DNA of 64,000 bases from an uncultured Eubacteriales bacterium (GTDB lineage: Bacteria; Bacillota; Clostridia; Lachnospirales; Lachnospiraceae): the NCBI GenBank assembly GCA_900542465.1, contig UQNS01000002.1, positions 124,001 to 188,000 of the forward strand, read 5' to 3'. A program made the translations under genes and the position numbers. The notes under the pieces are model-generated. The model did not search any database, had not been told where the DNA came from, and was given only the letters and a program-made list of their open reading frames with translations. Shown here one piece after another: positions 34,916 through 43,635 of this stretch; position 1 is the first letter of the stretch, and each line of letters starts with the position of its first letter.

Positions 34916-34993
34916 TAATGATTAAGAAATTAAGTTTATATAAATTTAATAAAACCAAAGAAGAAAGGTGAGTCTGAAATTGTACAGACTGTA

Positions 34994-36628
34994 ATGGTTA
35001 TGAAAAATCTATCTAAATCAGCAAAGATTATTATGTCTGTAATAATCGTAGTTGCGGCGTTATCACCGGTAATTGCCAATGCGGCATTTGGGGATGAACT
35101 TGTTCAGCCTGATCTGTATGGTACCTTCTGGGGACTGATTCCTCCTATCGTAGCTATTACGCTTGCGCTTATTACTAAAGAGGTATACAGCTCATTGGTA
35201 ATAGGAGTGATCGTAGGAGGCATATTTGCATCTAACTTTTCATTTGAAGGAACTATAAAACAGGTCTTTTCAGGCGGAATGATCAAGGTGCTTTCAGATA
35301 CGAGCAACGTAGGGATCATTATTTTCCTCGTTATTCTTGGATGTATGGTTTCGCTTATGAACAGAACAGGAGGTTCTGCCGCATTTGGAAGGTGGGCTGA
35401 AACTCATATCAAGTCAAGGGTTGGAGCGCAGATAGTTGCAGTGGTTCTCGGATGTCTTATCTTTATAGATGACTATTTCAACTGTCTTACAGTTGGATCT
35501 GTAATGAGACCGGTCACTGACAAGCACAGAGTCTCAAGAGCAAAGCTTGCCTATATCATAGATTCAACAGCTGCACCTATTTGTATTATCGCGCCTATAT
35601 CATCATGGGCCGCAGCTGTATCCGGCTTTGTAGAAGGCGAGGATGGTCTGTCGATCTTCGTAAGAGCCATTCCTTATAATTATTATGCGCTTCTTACAAT
35701 AGTGATGATGTTTGTAATTATTATCGGGAAATTCGATTATGGTCCAATGAAGCTTCATGAAAAGAATGCTATAGAAAAGGGAGATCTTTTCACAAGCGGA
35801 AAGCCTAAAGAAGAAGACGTCAATGAAAAATTCTCAGAAAAAGGAAGAGTGATCGATATGCTTTTCCCGATCATTGTGCTCATCGTTTCATGTATTATCG
35901 GAATGATATATACAGGCGGCTTTTTTGAAGGAGTGGGCATCGTTGAAGCGTTTTCCAATTCAAGTGCTGCATTCGGTCTTGCTGTCGGAAGTTTCTGTGC
36001 TTTGATAATTTCTATTATCTTCTATTTATGCAGAAGAGTGCTTTCATTTAAAGAATGCATGGAGGCTCTGCCGGAAGGATTTAAGTCAATGGTTCCGGCT
36101 ATACTTATTCTTACATTTGCATGGAGTCTTAAAGCTCTTACAGATACCATGGGAGCGAATGTATTCGTTGCAGGAGTTATGTCAAATGCGGCCTCATCCT
36201 TCCTCGCCTTCCTTCCTGTGATTATTTTCTTCGTGGGTATGGGACTGGCATTTGCAACAGGTACGTCATGGGGAACTTTTGGCATACTTATTCCTATAGT
36301 TGTTGCAGTATTCCAGAATGCCGATCCTCAGATGATGATCATTTCTATCTCAGCTTGCATGGCGGGTGCTGTTTGCGGTGACCACTGCTCACCGATCTCA
36401 GATACGACGATCATGGCTTCGGCAGGATCAAGATCTAATCATATCAACCATGTATCAACACAGCTTCCATATGCGATTACAGTTGCAGTTGTTTCAGGCG
36501 CCGCATATGTAATTGCCGGTTTTATTAAGAATCCTGTCATTACGCTCGCGATCGCTGTTGCAATGTTGATCGCAGTATTGATGATAATTAGAAAAGTGGC
36601 CTCCGGGAAAAATGTTTCAGGAGAATAA
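34994..36628 (+). CDS. NhaC-family Na+/H+ antiporter-like transporter
   Basis: A 544-residue transporter with 11-13 hydrophobic segments, including LGCLIFIDDYFNCLTVGSVMRPVTD and IDSTAAPICIIAPISSWAAAVSG in the core and GDHCSPISDTTIMASAGSRSNHINHV near the end, all typical of the NhaC family. Members exchange Na+ for protons or carry amino acids and organic acids, so the substrate is only a class guess. The ATG at 34994 is 23 nt after the nearest RBS (AAAGGTG, 34964-34970). An in-frame ATT at 34979 has ideal spacing and another ATG lies at 35000, so the start is uncertain. It is monocistronic. Confidence 0.82.
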   Translation: MVMKNLSKSAKIIMSVIIVVAALSPVIANAAFGDELVQPDLYGTFWGLIPPIVAITLALITKEVYSSLVIGVIVGGIFASNFSFEGTIKQVFSGGMIKVLSDTSNVGIIIFLVILGCMVSLMNRTGGSAAFGRWAETHIKSRVGAQIVAVVLGCLIFIDDYFNCLTVGSVMRPVTDKHRVSRAKLAYIIDSTAAPICIIAPISSWAAAVSGFVEGEDGLSIFVRAIPYNYYALLTIVMMFVIIIGKFDYGPMKLHEKNAIEKGDLFTSGKPKEEDVNEKFSEKGRVIDMLFPIIVLIVSCIIGMIYTGGFFEGVGIVEAFSNSSAAFGLAVGSFCALIISIIFYLCRRVLSFKECMEALPEGFKSMVPAILILTFAWSLKALTDTMGANVFVAGVMSNAASSFLAFLPVIIFFVGMGLAFATGTSWGTFGILIPIVVAVFQNADPQMMIISISACMAGAVCGDHCSPISDTTIMASAGSRSNHINHVSTQLPYAITVAVVSGAAYVIAGFIKNPVITLAIAVAMLIAVLMIIRKVASGKNVSGE

Positions 36629-36640
36629 ATATATAAAGAC

Positions 36641-36692
36641 AAAGAAAAAAGCTTTCTTACCTGTAGATTCAGGTAAGAAAGCTTTTATTATT
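36641..36692. terminator. Bidirectional terminator between the NhaC-type gene and the activase-like gene
   Basis: A perfect 16-bp stem (36648-36663 with 36670-36685) with a 6-nt loop. It has an A-rich left flank and a T-rich right flank, so it can stop both the plus-strand antiporter transcript and the minus-strand transcript. Confidence 0.9.
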
Positions 36693-36705
36693 TAAGAATT
36701 TATTT

Positions 36706-39700
36706 TTATTTAGTGACCGCATCAGTGAAGGTCTTTGATCTGACAGGACTTACACTTATCGGTTCACCGGTTACAGCTGAAATGAATGAATTTTCATCAG
36801 TTTTTGAATATGGTGTATCATCAATATCCTGATCGGAACCGCCTTTCAGGTTCTGCTTCGCAGTGGAGAGCATAAGCTTGATCCGGTTTACCTGATTGAC
36901 GGCAGAAGCTCCGGGATCGAAGTCGATAGCAACGATGTTGGCTTCAGGATATTTGTTCTTGAGTTCCTTGATAACACCTTTACCTACTATATGATTTGGA
37001 AGGCAGCCAAATGGCTGACAGCAAACAATATTAGGAGCACCGGAGACGATAAGTTCTACCATCTCGCCGGTAAGGAGCCAGCCTTCACCGGTCTGATTGC
37101 CCTGAGAAACGAATTCGGATGCAAAGTCAGCAACCTGATCTATAGGCATTGGCGGTTCGAAGTGTTTACTTTTTTCAAGGGCCTTCACAGCAGGTTTATT
37201 ATAATAGTTTACGAATTTCATAGCCATCTTGTTGAAGAAGGCAAATAGTTTAGAAGCTCCAAGATTATCACGTTTGAATACCGCATTTTTGCATACATAG
37301 TAAACAAAGCCGAGGAGCCCGGGAACTACAGCCTCAGCGCCTTCTCTTTCAAGAAGCTCGACCATATCAAGGTTTGCTGATGGGAGGTATTTAACAAGGA
37401 TCTCACCGACAACGCCGACTCTTGGTTTAATTTCATCAGTAATAGGGATATTGTCAAACTCTTCAACCATTTTAGTTATATTTCGTTTAAAGTCACGGAA
37501 TCTTACCTTATCCTTAGTTAGCTGATCTATGATTATGTTTTCCCATTTCTTATGCATGGCGTTTACGCTGCCCGGAACCTTTTCGTATGGTCTCATTCTG
37601 TATACCATATTCATAAAGAGATCGCCATAGACCAGGGCCATGAGGACCTTGAATCCCATCTGTGCGGTAAATTTCATACCTGAGTTTCTCTCAAAGAGTT
37701 GGGCAGATACAGCGATGACAGGTACGAATCCATATCCGGCATTGGTTAGTGCGCGACGAATGAAGCCTACATAGTTTGAAGCACGACAGCCACCGCCCGT
37801 CTGAGTCATAAGGAGAGCGACCTTGTGAGGGTCATATTTACCGGATTCAAGAGCACTCATCATCTGGCCCACGACCATCATCGACGGATAACATGCATCA
37901 TTATTTACATATTTAAGTCCCGTGTTAACAGCAGTTTTGTTGTCATTATCAAGTACGACGAAATCATAGCCGCATGATCTCATTACAGGTTCGATCATAT
38001 TGAAATGCATTGGAGACATCTGTGGGCAGAGGACAGTATAACGTTCCCGCATCTCTTTAATGAATTCAACACGACGGTTGTTCATAGGTCTTACTTTACG
38101 AACATAATTGCTTTCTTTACGCTCACGTATAGCGGCAAGCAGTGATCTTACACGGATCCTTGCCGCACCGAGGTTATTGACCTCGTCTATCTTAAGAAGC
38201 GTGAAGATCTTACCTGATTTAGAAAGGATGTCATTTACACTGTCAGCGGTTACAGCATCAAGACCGCAGCCGAATGATGTCAGCTGAATGAGATCAAGGT
38301 TATCCTTTTCTTTTACCAATGAAGCCGCAGCATAGAGGCGGGAATGGTACATCCACTGATCAAGAGCAATAAGAGGCCTTTCAACTTTTCCAAGATGAGA
38401 TACGGAGTCTTCTGTCAATACCGCAACACCGTATGAGTTTATAAGTTCAGGAAGACCATGATTGATCTCCGGATCTGCATGATAAGGACGTCCGGCAAGA
38501 ACGATACCATGTCGGTTAGTTTCATAAAGCATTTTAAGCACTTCTTCACCCTTAGATCTTATATCTTCTTTAGATCGAAGCATTTCCTTCCATGCGAGAT
38601 CTACGGCATCGATCACATCAGACTTAGGAATTGAGTCAAACACCTGCGAAAGACGTTCCTCGAGGATCTTTTCGTCTGCAAATGAAATGTATGGGCTTAA
38701 TAGGTTGATATTTTTTTCTTTTAAGCTTTCGACATTGTTCTTGATGTTTTCGGGATAGGACGTAACGATAGGGCAGTTAAAGTTATTGGTAGCATCCTCC
38801 TGTTCCTTATGTTCATATGGAACGCAGGGATAGAAAATGAAATCTATCCCCTTGTTTATAAGCCATTCGATGTGGCCATGTACCAGCTTGGCAGGGTAGC
38901 ATTCAGATTCCGAAGGAATGGACTCTATACCCATTTCATATATCCTCTTTGAAGAAAGCGGAGAGAGGACGACTCTGTAGCCGAGTCTTGTAAAGAATGT
39001 ATGCCAGAATGGGTAGTTTTCATACATATTGAGGACTCGTGGAATACCGACTATGCCGCGGGGAGCATTTTCTTCCGTAAGAGGTTCATAGTTAAAGAGT
39101 CTGTCAAGTTTATATTCAAACAGATTAGGAAGCTTGTTTTCATTTTTTTCAATTCCCAGGCCTCGCTCACATCTGTTGCCGGAGATGAATTTTCTGCCAT
39201 CAGAGAATTTATTGATCGTAAGATGGCAATTGTTAAGACAGAGACGGCATCTGCCCTGGCTGGTCTCATAGGTTAGAGCATTGATCTCATCGAGACCTAT
39301 CATAGTTCTTTCGCTGGATGGCTTAAACCTGCTCTTTGCAATAAGGGCAGCACCAAAAGCTCCCATTATGCCGGCTATATCAGGTCTTATCACATTTTCA
39401 CCGATAATATGTTCGAATGATCTGAGAACAGCATCATTATAGAAAGTTCCGCCCTGTACAACGATATGGGAACCGAGTTTTTTGGTATCTGTTATCTTAA
39501 TGACCTTGTATATGGCATTTTTTATTACGGAATATGCGAGGCCCGAAGATATATCAGCAACAGTTGCCCCTTCCTTCTGTGCCTGTTTTACGTTGGAGTT
39601 CATAAAAACTGTACAGCGTGTACCAAGATCTACAGGGTGGGACGCGAATAAGGCTTCTTTTGCAAAATCCTTAACATCGAAATTAAGGGATCTGGCAAAG

Positions 39701-41061
39701 GTCTCAATAAATGAACCGCATCCGGATGAACAGGCCTCATTGAGCATTACTGAATCTACAGCATTTTCTTTTATACGGATACATTTCATATCCTGTCCGC
39801 CAATATCGATAATGCAGTCGACTGCAGGATCAAAAAAGGCTGCTGCATGATAATGAGCAACTGTCTCTACTTCGCCCTCCTCGAGCTTCAGCGCTGATTT
39901 TACCAGAGCTTCGCCATATCCTGTGGAACATCCGTAAACTATCTCTGCTTCAGGAGGAAGGAGAGAGTAGAGTTCCTTTAGGGCTGTGAGAGTGGTGTCA
40001 AGAGGAGAACCGTTATTGTTGTTATAGAATGTATAAAGGAGGTTGCCATCCTCATCTATTAAAGCAACCTTAGTCGTAGTTGATCCGGCATCGATGCCTA
40101 AGAAACATTTGCCTTTATAAGCAGACAGATCTGCCTTTTTTACCATGGCTCTGTCATGACGGGCTCTGAAGGCGTCGTAATCTTCCTGACTGGAAAAGAG
40201 AGGTTCAAGACGTTCTATTTCATGAGCAAGCTGGATCTTATTATGGAGAGTATCGATAAGAACTTTGACAGGAACAGGATCGCGTTTAAGGTCTTCCTGC
40301 ATTGCTGATCCCATAGCCGCAAAAAGATGTGAATTTTCCGGTGCGATGATAGCATCTCCCGTTAAGTTCAGTGTCCTTATGAAAGCATTTTTAAGCTCAG
40401 GCAAAAAGTGAAGCGGTCCGCCAAGGAAGGCAACGTTGCCGCGTATAGGCTTGCCACAGGCAAGACCTGATATAGTCTGGTTTACAACTGCCTGGAAGAT
40501 AGAGGCTGCAAGATCTTCTTTAGTCGCGCCTTCATTAATGAGAGGCTGGATATCAGTTTTCGCAAAAACGCCACATCTTGCAGCGATAGGATAAATGGAC
40601 TTATAGCTTTTGGCGTATTCATTAAGACCGGTTGCGTCAGTCTGTAAGAGTGATGCCATCTGATCGATAAAAGAACCTGTACCACCGGCACAGATACCAT
40701 TCATACGCTGGTCGATCCCGCCTTTAAAATATATGATCTTAGCATCTTCACCACCAAGTTCAATGGCAACATCACAGTGGGGAGCTTCAGACTTAAGGGC
40801 TGAAGCAACTGCGATCACTTCCTGAACAAAAGGGATCCCCATGCTTTTGGACAGAGATAATCCTCCGGATCCTGTCATAAAAGCGGATGCTTCATAATCT
40901 CCAAGCTGTTCAACGGATTTTTTTAACAGATCTTCAAGAGTTTCCTGAATATTAGCAAAATGCCTCTTATAGTCAGAGAATACGCATTTATTATCTTGGT
41001 TTAAAATAGCAACTTTGACGGTAGTAGAACCGATATCAATGCCTATAGAATAAGTGTTCAT
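36706..41061 (-). CDS. Giant 2-hydroxyacyl-CoA dehydratase activator-like protein (double ASKHA ATPase plus DUF2229/HgdB-like region)
   Basis: A 1451-residue protein with two BadF/BcrA/HgdC-type ATPase domains in tandem: GIDIGSTTVKVAIL at residue 6 onwards and GIDAGSTTTKVALIDEDG near 320. The second keeps the cluster cysteines of HgdC (NEACSSGCGSFIE, near 440). The first has only one (GICAGGTGSFID). A further Cys set (CRLCLNNC...CERG) lies near 605, followed by a DUF2229-type and HgdB-like region to the end. HgdC-type activators use ATP to push an electron into dehydratases or BcrC-type reductases. Here activator and electron-accepting parts seem to be one chain. No dehydratase genes are nearby and the substrate is unknown. 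The start at 41061 follows AGGGGGG. Confidence 0.85.
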   Translation of the reverse strand: MNTYSIGIDIGSTTVKVAILNQDNKCVFSDYKRHFANIQETLEDLLKKSVEQLGDYEASAFMTGSGGLSLSKSMGIPFVQEVIAVASALKSEAPHCDVAIELGGEDAKIIYFKGGIDQRMNGICAGGTGSFIDQMASLLQTDATGLNEYAKSYKSIYPIAARCGVFAKTDIQPLINEGATKEDLAASIFQAVVNQTISGLACGKPIRGNVAFLGGPLHFLPELKNAFIRTLNLTGDAIIAPENSHLFAAMGSAMQEDLKRDPVPVKVLIDTLHNKIQLAHEIERLEPLFSSQEDYDAFRARHDRAMVKKADLSAYKGKCFLGIDAGSTTTKVALIDEDGNLLYTFYNNNNGSPLDTTLTALKELYSLLPPEAEIVYGCSTGYGEALVKSALKLEEGEVETVAHYHAAAFFDPAVDCIIDIGGQDMKCIRIKENAVDSVMLNEACSSGCGSFIETFARSLNFDVKDFAKEALFASHPVDLGTRCTVFMNSNVKQAQKEGATVADISSGLAYSVIKNAIYKVIKITDTKKLGSHIVVQGGTFYNDAVLRSFEHIIGENVIRPDIAGIMGAFGAALIAKSRFKPSSERTMIGLDEINALTYETSQGRCRLCLNNCHLTINKFSDGRKFISGNRCERGLGIEKNENKLPNLFEYKLDRLFNYEPLTEENAPRGIVGIPRVLNMYENYPFWHTFFTRLGYRVVLSPLSSKRIYEMGIESIPSESECYPAKLVHGHIEWLINKGIDFIFYPCVPYEHKEQEDATNNFNCPIVTSYPENIKNNVESLKEKNINLLSPYISFADEKILEERLSQVFDSIPKSDVIDAVDLAWKEMLRSKEDIRSKGEEVLKMLYETNRHGIVLAGRPYHADPEINHGLPELINSYGVAVLTEDSVSHLGKVERPLIALDQWMYHSRLYAAASLVKEKDNLDLIQLTSFGCGLDAVTADSVNDILSKSGKIFTLLKIDEVNNLGAARIRVRSLLAAIRERKESNYVRKVRPMNNRRVEFIKEMRERYTVLCPQMSPMHFNMIEPVMRSCGYDFVVLDNDNKTAVNTGLKYVNNDACYPSMMVVGQMMSALESGKYDPHKVALLMTQTGGGCRASNYVGFIRRALTNAGYGFVPVIAVSAQLFERNSGMKFTAQMGFKVLMALVYGDLFMNMVYRMRPYEKVPGSVNAMHKKWENIIIDQLTKDKVRFRDFKRNITKMVEEFDNIPITDEIKPRVGVVGEILVKYLPSANLDMVELLEREGAEAVVPGLLGFVYYVCKNAVFKRDNLGASKLFAFFNKMAMKFVNYYNKPAVKALEKSKHFEPPMPIDQVADFASEFVSQGNQTGEGWLLTGEMVELIVSGAPNIVCCQPFGCLPNHIVGKGVIKELKNKYPEANIVAIDFDPGASAVNQVNRIKLMLSTAKQNLKGGSDQDIDDTPYSKTDENSFISAVTGEPISVSPVRSKTFTDAVTK

Positions 41062-41067
41062 AAATAT

Positions 41068-41098
41068 AACCCCCCTGACGGAGGGATAACCTCCCAAA
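41068..41098 (-). promoter_or_regulatory. Mutually exclusive hairpins over the RBS of the activase-like gene
   Basis: In the minus-strand leader, CCCTCC can pair downstream with the GGGGGG of the ribosome site (4-nt loop), and its CCTCC can instead pair with GGAGG just upstream (5-nt loop). Either the RBS is free or it is hidden. This is a simple arrangement for translational control; no ligand or protein is known. Confidence 0.35.
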
Positions 41099-41126
41099 AG
41101 TAATAGCAAAGTTTCTTTGACATACA

Positions 41127-41155
41127 ATTATATATATGGAAAAGGTAATTATCAA
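41127..41155 (-). promoter_or_regulatory. Promoter of the activase-like gene
   Basis: On the minus strand TTGATA (41155-41150), a 17-bp spacer and a perfect TATAAT (41132-41127). The leader is about 60 nt. Confidence 0.75.
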
Positions 41156-41210
41156 TAAAACAAATATTAAATAAAGTAAACAGCTGGATACTTGTGTTTA
41201 ATTTACTTTT

Positions 41211-41227
41211 TTGCTAAGTTATAGCAA
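41211..41227. promoter_or_regulatory. Inverted repeat TTGCTA-AGTTA-TAGCAA in the divergent region
   Basis: A perfect 6-bp dyad with a 5-bp centre sits between the minus-strand promoter and the rpmE promoter. It could be an operator for either gene. No regulator is assigned. Confidence 0.3.
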
Positions 41228-41247
41228 TGTAAGAAAATAAGTGGAAT

Positions 41248-41308
41248 CAAAAAAGTTTAGCCTAAAATAGCTATTGCATTTATAATACCTACGTGTTAAA
41301 CTTTTTTG
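41248..41308. repeat. 12-bp inverted repeat flanking the rpmE -10 box
   Basis: CAAAAAAGTTTA (41248-41259) and its exact complement TAAACTTTTTTG (41297-41308) bracket the TATAAT at 41281-41286. Because transcription should start near 41293, the left arm is not in the RNA, so the dyad works, if at all, at the DNA level. Confidence 0.5.
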
Positions 41309-41342
41309 GATTAGTTTTTAGTTCGAAAGAGGTGAAATAGCA

Positions 41343-41549
41343 ATGAGAGAGGGAATTCATCCTGAATATCATGAAGCAAAGGTTATATGCAACTGCGGTA
41401 ACGAATTCGTAACAGGTTCTACAAAGGAAGAGATCCGTGTTGAGATCTGCTCTAAGTGTCATCCATTTTACACAGGACAGCAGAAGGCTTCATCAGCTCG
41501 TGGACGTATTGATAAGTTCAATAAGAAATACGGTGTTGAAAGCAAATAA
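41343..41549 (+). CDS. rpmE: 50S ribosomal protein L31, zinc-binding type
   Basis: A 68-residue ribosomal protein. It is the zinc-binding (C+) form: the metal ligands are in VICNCGNE and EICSKCHPFYTG. The start MREGIHPEYHEA is typical, and the tail is RGRIDKFNKKYG. The RBS is AAAGAGGTG. The protein has a slightly longer C-terminal tail (VESK) than many homologues. A weak terminator-like hairpin follows, and prmC starts 65 bp downstream. Confidence 0.96.
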   Translation: MREGIHPEYHEAKVICNCGNEFVTGSTKEEIRVEICSKCHPFYTGQQKASSARGRIDKFNKKYGVESK

Positions 41550-41562
41550 TTTTGATTATTTA

Positions 41563-41595
41563 CGGCTGGGGTGCATAGGACCTTGGTCGTTTTTT
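41563..41595 (+). terminator. Terminator-like hairpin after rpmE
   Basis: CGGCTGGGG and CCTTGGTCG pair with several G-T pairs around a 9-nt loop and are followed by TTTTTT. It is weaker than the other terminators in the window. Confidence 0.55.
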
Positions 41596-41614
41596 ATTTT
41601 CAGGAGATCGGAAA

Positions 41615-42472
41615 ATGCAGGATAGTTTATCGTTAAGGGAACTGCTTAACCTCGGCACAGAACAGCTTGAAGCCAATGGAGTAGAAAATGCGAGGGGAGA
41701 TGCATTAGAGCTCATTAATATGGTAAAAAAAGTTGATAAAACAGATATGCTGTTATATCCCGATATGAAATTTTCAAAAGCTGAAGCAGAAGAGGTAAAG
41801 AAATTATTCGATAAAAGAGCAGAACGTATACCTTTACAGCATATTTTGGGTAAAGCCTGTTTTTATGGACATGAATTTTATGTAAATGAAAATGTTCTGA
41901 TACCAAGATTTGATACGGAGATCATCGTTGATGAGGTGCTAAAGTACATAAAAAATGAAAGAAGAGGAGAAGCATTGAAGATCCTGGATATGTGCACAGG
42001 TTCAGGATGTATAGCGATCAGTCTCGCCATGGAAAATGAGAAGCTGGAATGCCTGGGGGCTGATATCTCTCTGCAGGCTCTTGAGATAGCTCAAAAAAAC
42101 AAAAAAAGTCTGAAGGCCGGCAATGTGGATCTTATCCAGTCTGACCTCTTTTCAAAAGTCGAAGGGAAATTTGATATCATTGTTTCCAACCCGCCTTATA
42201 TAGATAAAAAGGAATTAAATGATCTCAGCCCCGAAGTGGCGGAACATGATCCGCATCTGGCTCTATTTGCAGAAGATGGAGGGTTATATTTTTATCGTAA
42301 GATAGCAAAAGAAGCCGGGGCATTTTTAAATGTGAAAGGGAAGATATTTTTTGAGATCGGATATGATCAGGCGGAGGATGTTGCGGGGATCTTATCGAAT
42401 GAGGGGTATAGTGATATTTGTCTTATAAAGGATTATGGCGGAAATGACAGGGTCATAATTGGAAAAATCTGA
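41615..42472 (+). CDS. prmC: Release factor glutamine methyltransferase PrmC
   Basis: A 285-residue SAM-dependent methyltransferase that modifies the Gln of the GGQ motif in RF1 and RF2. An N-terminal helical domain (1-80) is followed by LIPRFDTEIIVDEV, ILDMCTGSGCIAISLAM (SAM site) and the catalytic VSNPPYID (NPPY). Its substrate gene prfA starts 59 bp downstream. The start at 41615 follows CAGGAGA. Confidence 0.94.
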   Translation: MQDSLSLRELLNLGTEQLEANGVENARGDALELINMVKKVDKTDMLLYPDMKFSKAEAEEVKKLFDKRAERIPLQHILGKACFYGHEFYVNENVLIPRFDTEIIVDEVLKYIKNERRGEALKILDMCTGSGCIAISLAMENEKLECLGADISLQALEIAQKNKKSLKAGNVDLIQSDLFSKVEGKFDIIVSNPPYIDKKELNDLSPEVAEHDPHLALFAEDGGLYFYRKIAKEAGAFLNVKGKIFFEIGYDQAEDVAGILSNEGYSDICLIKDYGGNDRVIIGKI

Positions 42473-42487
42473 CAAATGTTTTATAAT
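42459..42487 (+). promoter_or_regulatory. Candidate promoter of prfA
   Basis: TTGGAA (42459-42464) at the very end of prmC and a perfect TATAAT (42482-42487) are 17 bp apart, so prfA can probably be transcribed independently of prmC. Confidence 0.55.
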
Positions 42488-42531
42488 ACTTAACTATACA
42501 TTTTCTAGTATTTAAAGAAAGGAGGATAAAA

Positions 42532-43617
42532 GTGGATATATTCGCAAAGCTGGAAGACGCCGAGGCCAGATATAATGATATCAACGCAGAACTTTCCTAT
42601 TCAGAGACCATGAATGATAAAAATCATCTCAGAGATCTTTTAAAGGAACAGGGAGAACTGGATCCTATAATAAACAAATATATCGAGTACAAAGCCAGCA
42701 AACAGGCTGAAAAAGACAGTATGGAACTTTTATCCGGAGAAAATGATACTGATCTTATTGAAATGGCCAAGGAAGAACTCAGTGAATCAAGAAAAAAATG
42801 CGAGGTCCTTGAACAGGAACTTAAGCTTTTACTTATTCCAAAGGATCCGCTCGATGATAAGAATATTATCTTTGAGATCAGAGCGGGTGCAGGAGGTGAA
42901 GAGGCCGCACTTTTTGCAAATAGTCTTTTCAGGATGTATTCCAGATTTGCAGAAAGAAAGGGCTGGAAAACAGAACTTCTTGCATTTGAAGAGACCGGAA
43001 TAGGAGGTCTTAAGGAAGGCCAGTTTATGATCAAAGGTAAGGGAGCTTTCTCTATCCTTAAACACGAGGGCGGAGTACACCGGGTACAGCGTGTTCCGGA
43101 TACGGAATCAGGAGGAAGGATCCACACTTCAACGGTTACAGTAGCGATCATGCCTGAGGCTGAAGATGTAGATGTCGTGATCGATGAAAAGGATTACCGT
43201 ATAGATGTTATGAGAGCTTCGGGAAATGGCGGTCAGTGTGTCAATACGACTGATTCCGCAGTAAGGCTTACACATTACCCGACAGGTATTGTGATCTACA
43301 GCCAGACAGAAAAATCTCAGATCCAGAATAAAGCTAAGGCATTTGCGCTCTTAAGAGCCAAACTGTATGACATAGAGGTTCAGAAACAACATGATGAACT
43401 GGCGGGCAACAGGAAGAACCAAGTAGGTACAGGAGACAGGTCTGAGAAGATAAGGACCTATAATTTTCCGCAGGGAAGAGTTACAGATCACCGCATAAAG
43501 CTTACTTTATATAAGATAGATGCCGTAATGGACGGAGAACTTGATGAGATAATAGATTCCCTTATTGCGGCAGACAGAGCTGAGGCCCTTGCTAGAGAAG
43601 GCCTTGGTGAAAAATAA
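42532..43617 (+). CDS. prfA: Peptide chain release factor 1
   Basis: A 361-residue factor that ends translation at UAA and UAG. The peptidyl-tRNA hydrolysis motif GNGGQCVNTTDSAVR (GGQ at 233-235) and the codon-reading tripeptide PDT in VQRVPDTESGGRIHTS are present. PxT at this place marks RF1 rather than RF2 (SPF). It starts with GTG 6 nt after AGGAGG. The prmC gene upstream encodes its methylating enzyme. Confidence 0.96.
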   Translation: MDIFAKLEDAEARYNDINAELSYSETMNDKNHLRDLLKEQGELDPIINKYIEYKASKQAEKDSMELLSGENDTDLIEMAKEELSESRKKCEVLEQELKLLLIPKDPLDDKNIIFEIRAGAGGEEAALFANSLFRMYSRFAERKGWKTELLAFEETGIGGLKEGQFMIKGKGAFSILKHEGGVHRVQRVPDTESGGRIHTSTVTVAIMPEAEDVDVVIDEKDYRIDVMRASGNGGQCVNTTDSAVRLTHYPTGIVIYSQTEKSQIQNKAKAFALLRAKLYDIEVQKQHDELAGNRKNQVGTGDRSEKIRTYNFPQGRVTDHRIKLTLYKIDAVMDGELDEIIDSLIAADRAEALAREGLGEK

Positions 43618-43635
43618 TAATACCGGAGGATACAC

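Noticed and set aside
36991..39850. Several plus-strand open frames opposite the giant activase gene
   Set aside because: They are antisense shadows of a long, well-conserved minus-strand gene and lack RBS or recognisable domains.
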